Origin: Fasciolopsis buskii
Taxonomy: Eukaryota; Platyhelminthes; Trematoda; Plagiorchiida; Fasciolidae
Assembly (NCBI GenBank): GCA_008360955.1
Contig: LUCM01002879.1
Span: 135,607 to 199,606 of the forward strand
Length of the DNA: 64,000 bases
Reading direction: 5' to 3'
Shown here: positions 63,753 through 64,000 of the stretch, one piece after another
How the letters are laid out: every line of letters begins with the position of its first letter
Numbering within the stretch: the first letter of the stretch is position 1
Position numbers and translations under genes: made by a program
The notes under the pieces: model-generated
Seen by the model: the letters and a program-made list of their open reading frames with translations, nothing else
The model's database searches: none
Told to the model about the DNA's origin: nothing

Positions 63753-63762
63753 TTTATATAAG
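63753..63762 (+). promoter_or_regulatory. TATA-box-like motif
   Basis: TTTATATAAG lies 15 bases before the ATG at 63778. That is too close for a normal TATA box with a leader, so it may be incidental. Confidence 0.2.
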
Positions 63763-63777
63763 AAGAGTGAATATCCA

Positions 63778-64000
63778 ATGGGAACAGGGAGTGGACCTAC
63801 ACAGGCGGGAAAAGATAAAATGCCGCTGCAGCCAACACACGATAGACAGTCTAACTGTACAAACGCATGTGATTTCAATCATCCGGATTCGATTGAAAAT
63901 GACAACACGATCGCCACTGTTCACGGTTCACTGCCATATCCTTCAGTGTCTCCAGCCAGCAAGACACTGCCATATCCTTCAGTGTCTCCAGCCAGCAAGA
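63778..64000 (+). CDS. Partial ORF with perfect 12-residue tandem repeat (runs off window)
   Basis: An ATG opens a frame that stays open for all 74 codons to the window end. It begins MGTGSGPTQAGKDKMPLQPT, continues hydrophilic with two cysteines (NCTNAC), and then enters two identical copies of LPYPSVSPASKT (the second cut by the window end). The DNA repeat has a period of 36 and is perfect. I do not recognise a family. Its place inside what should be an intron of the nephrin-like gene, after a GC-rich leader and an ATC repeat, suggests ORF1 of a retroelement or a nested gene. An exon of the host gene is unlikely, because no acceptor in register precedes the ATG. Confidence 0.5.
   Translation, partial: MGTGSGPTQAGKDKMPLQPTHDRQSNCTNACDFNHPDSIENDNTIATVHGSLPYPSVSPASKTLPYPSVSPASK
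63929..64000 (+). repeat. 36-bp minisatellite, two perfect copies at window end
   Basis: Copies 63929-63964 and 63965-64000 are identical, with unit start CACTGCCATATCC. The period is a multiple of three and preserves the reading frame of the surrounding ORF. The array probably continues beyond 64000. Confidence 0.9.

Larger units (their letters stand above)
62084..64000 (+). other. Downstream intron (partial), continuing past the window
   Basis: No transmembrane or cytoplasmic exon is recognisable to the window end. The 110-codon open frame at 62857-63189 has no domain and no matching acceptor. The interval contains a tRNA-like SINE (63351-63510), an ATC microsatellite (63678-63692) and the unfinished ORF at 63778. 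Confidence 0.6.

Noticed and set aside
1..64000. CRISPR arrays, operons or other prokaryotic systems
   Set aside because: Spliced genes, introns, LINE and Ty3/gypsy relics and microsatellites show nuclear animal DNA; no spaced direct repeats or operon-like gene packing were seen.

Overview
The window is animal nuclear DNA, not prokaryotic. Short protein-coding islands with GT-AG borders sit in long AT-rich non-coding stretches littered with decayed retroelements, tRNA-like repeats and microsatellites. The residue patterns and repeat types suggest a flatworm, probably a digenean fluke. The taxon is an inference from style and was not tested by search.

The main content is one large plus-strand gene spread over at least 46 kb (about 16.1-62.1 kb). 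Nine exons form one continuous frame: 16065-16598, 24931-25302, 26499-26831, 34931-35266, 36474-36697, 47619-47769, 55640-56068, 59312-59806 and 61586-62083. All junctions are phase 1 except one phase-0 junction that splits an Ig domain across a 10.9 kb intron. Together they encode 1124 codons: seven Ig-like domains followed by a fibronectin type III-like domain. Order, spacing and details (linkers such as NVTYPP and VKFAPN, and a late Ig domain lacking its first cysteine) fit the nephrin / Sticks-and-stones / Hibris / SYG-2 family of cell-adhesion receptors. The transmembrane and cytoplasmic exons must lie beyond 64000. A GC-rich block at 15120-15243 may be the signal-peptide exon.

1-15 kb: no supported gene, apart from one tRNA-like repeat on the minus strand. 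16.6-24.9 kb (an intron): a LINE reverse-transcriptase fragment (minus) and a degenerate Ty3/gypsy-type gag-pol relic (minus, about 20.65-24.2 kb). 26.8-34.9 kb (an intron): tRNA-like repeats and a striking 50-bp-arm hairpin at 32607-32716 that could be a microRNA precursor or a small palindromic transposon. 36.7-47.6 kb (an intron): a second copy of the same LINE fragment and a small unexplained ORF. 62.1-64 kb: a tRNA-like SINE and an open reading frame that runs off the window end and has begun a perfect 36-bp (12-residue) tandem repeat.

If the family assignment is right, the gene product is a surface adhesion protein that pairs with Neph/Kirre-type partners; in flatworms nephrin-like proteins are associated with the protonephridial filter. 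Everything else seen is repeat or intron material.
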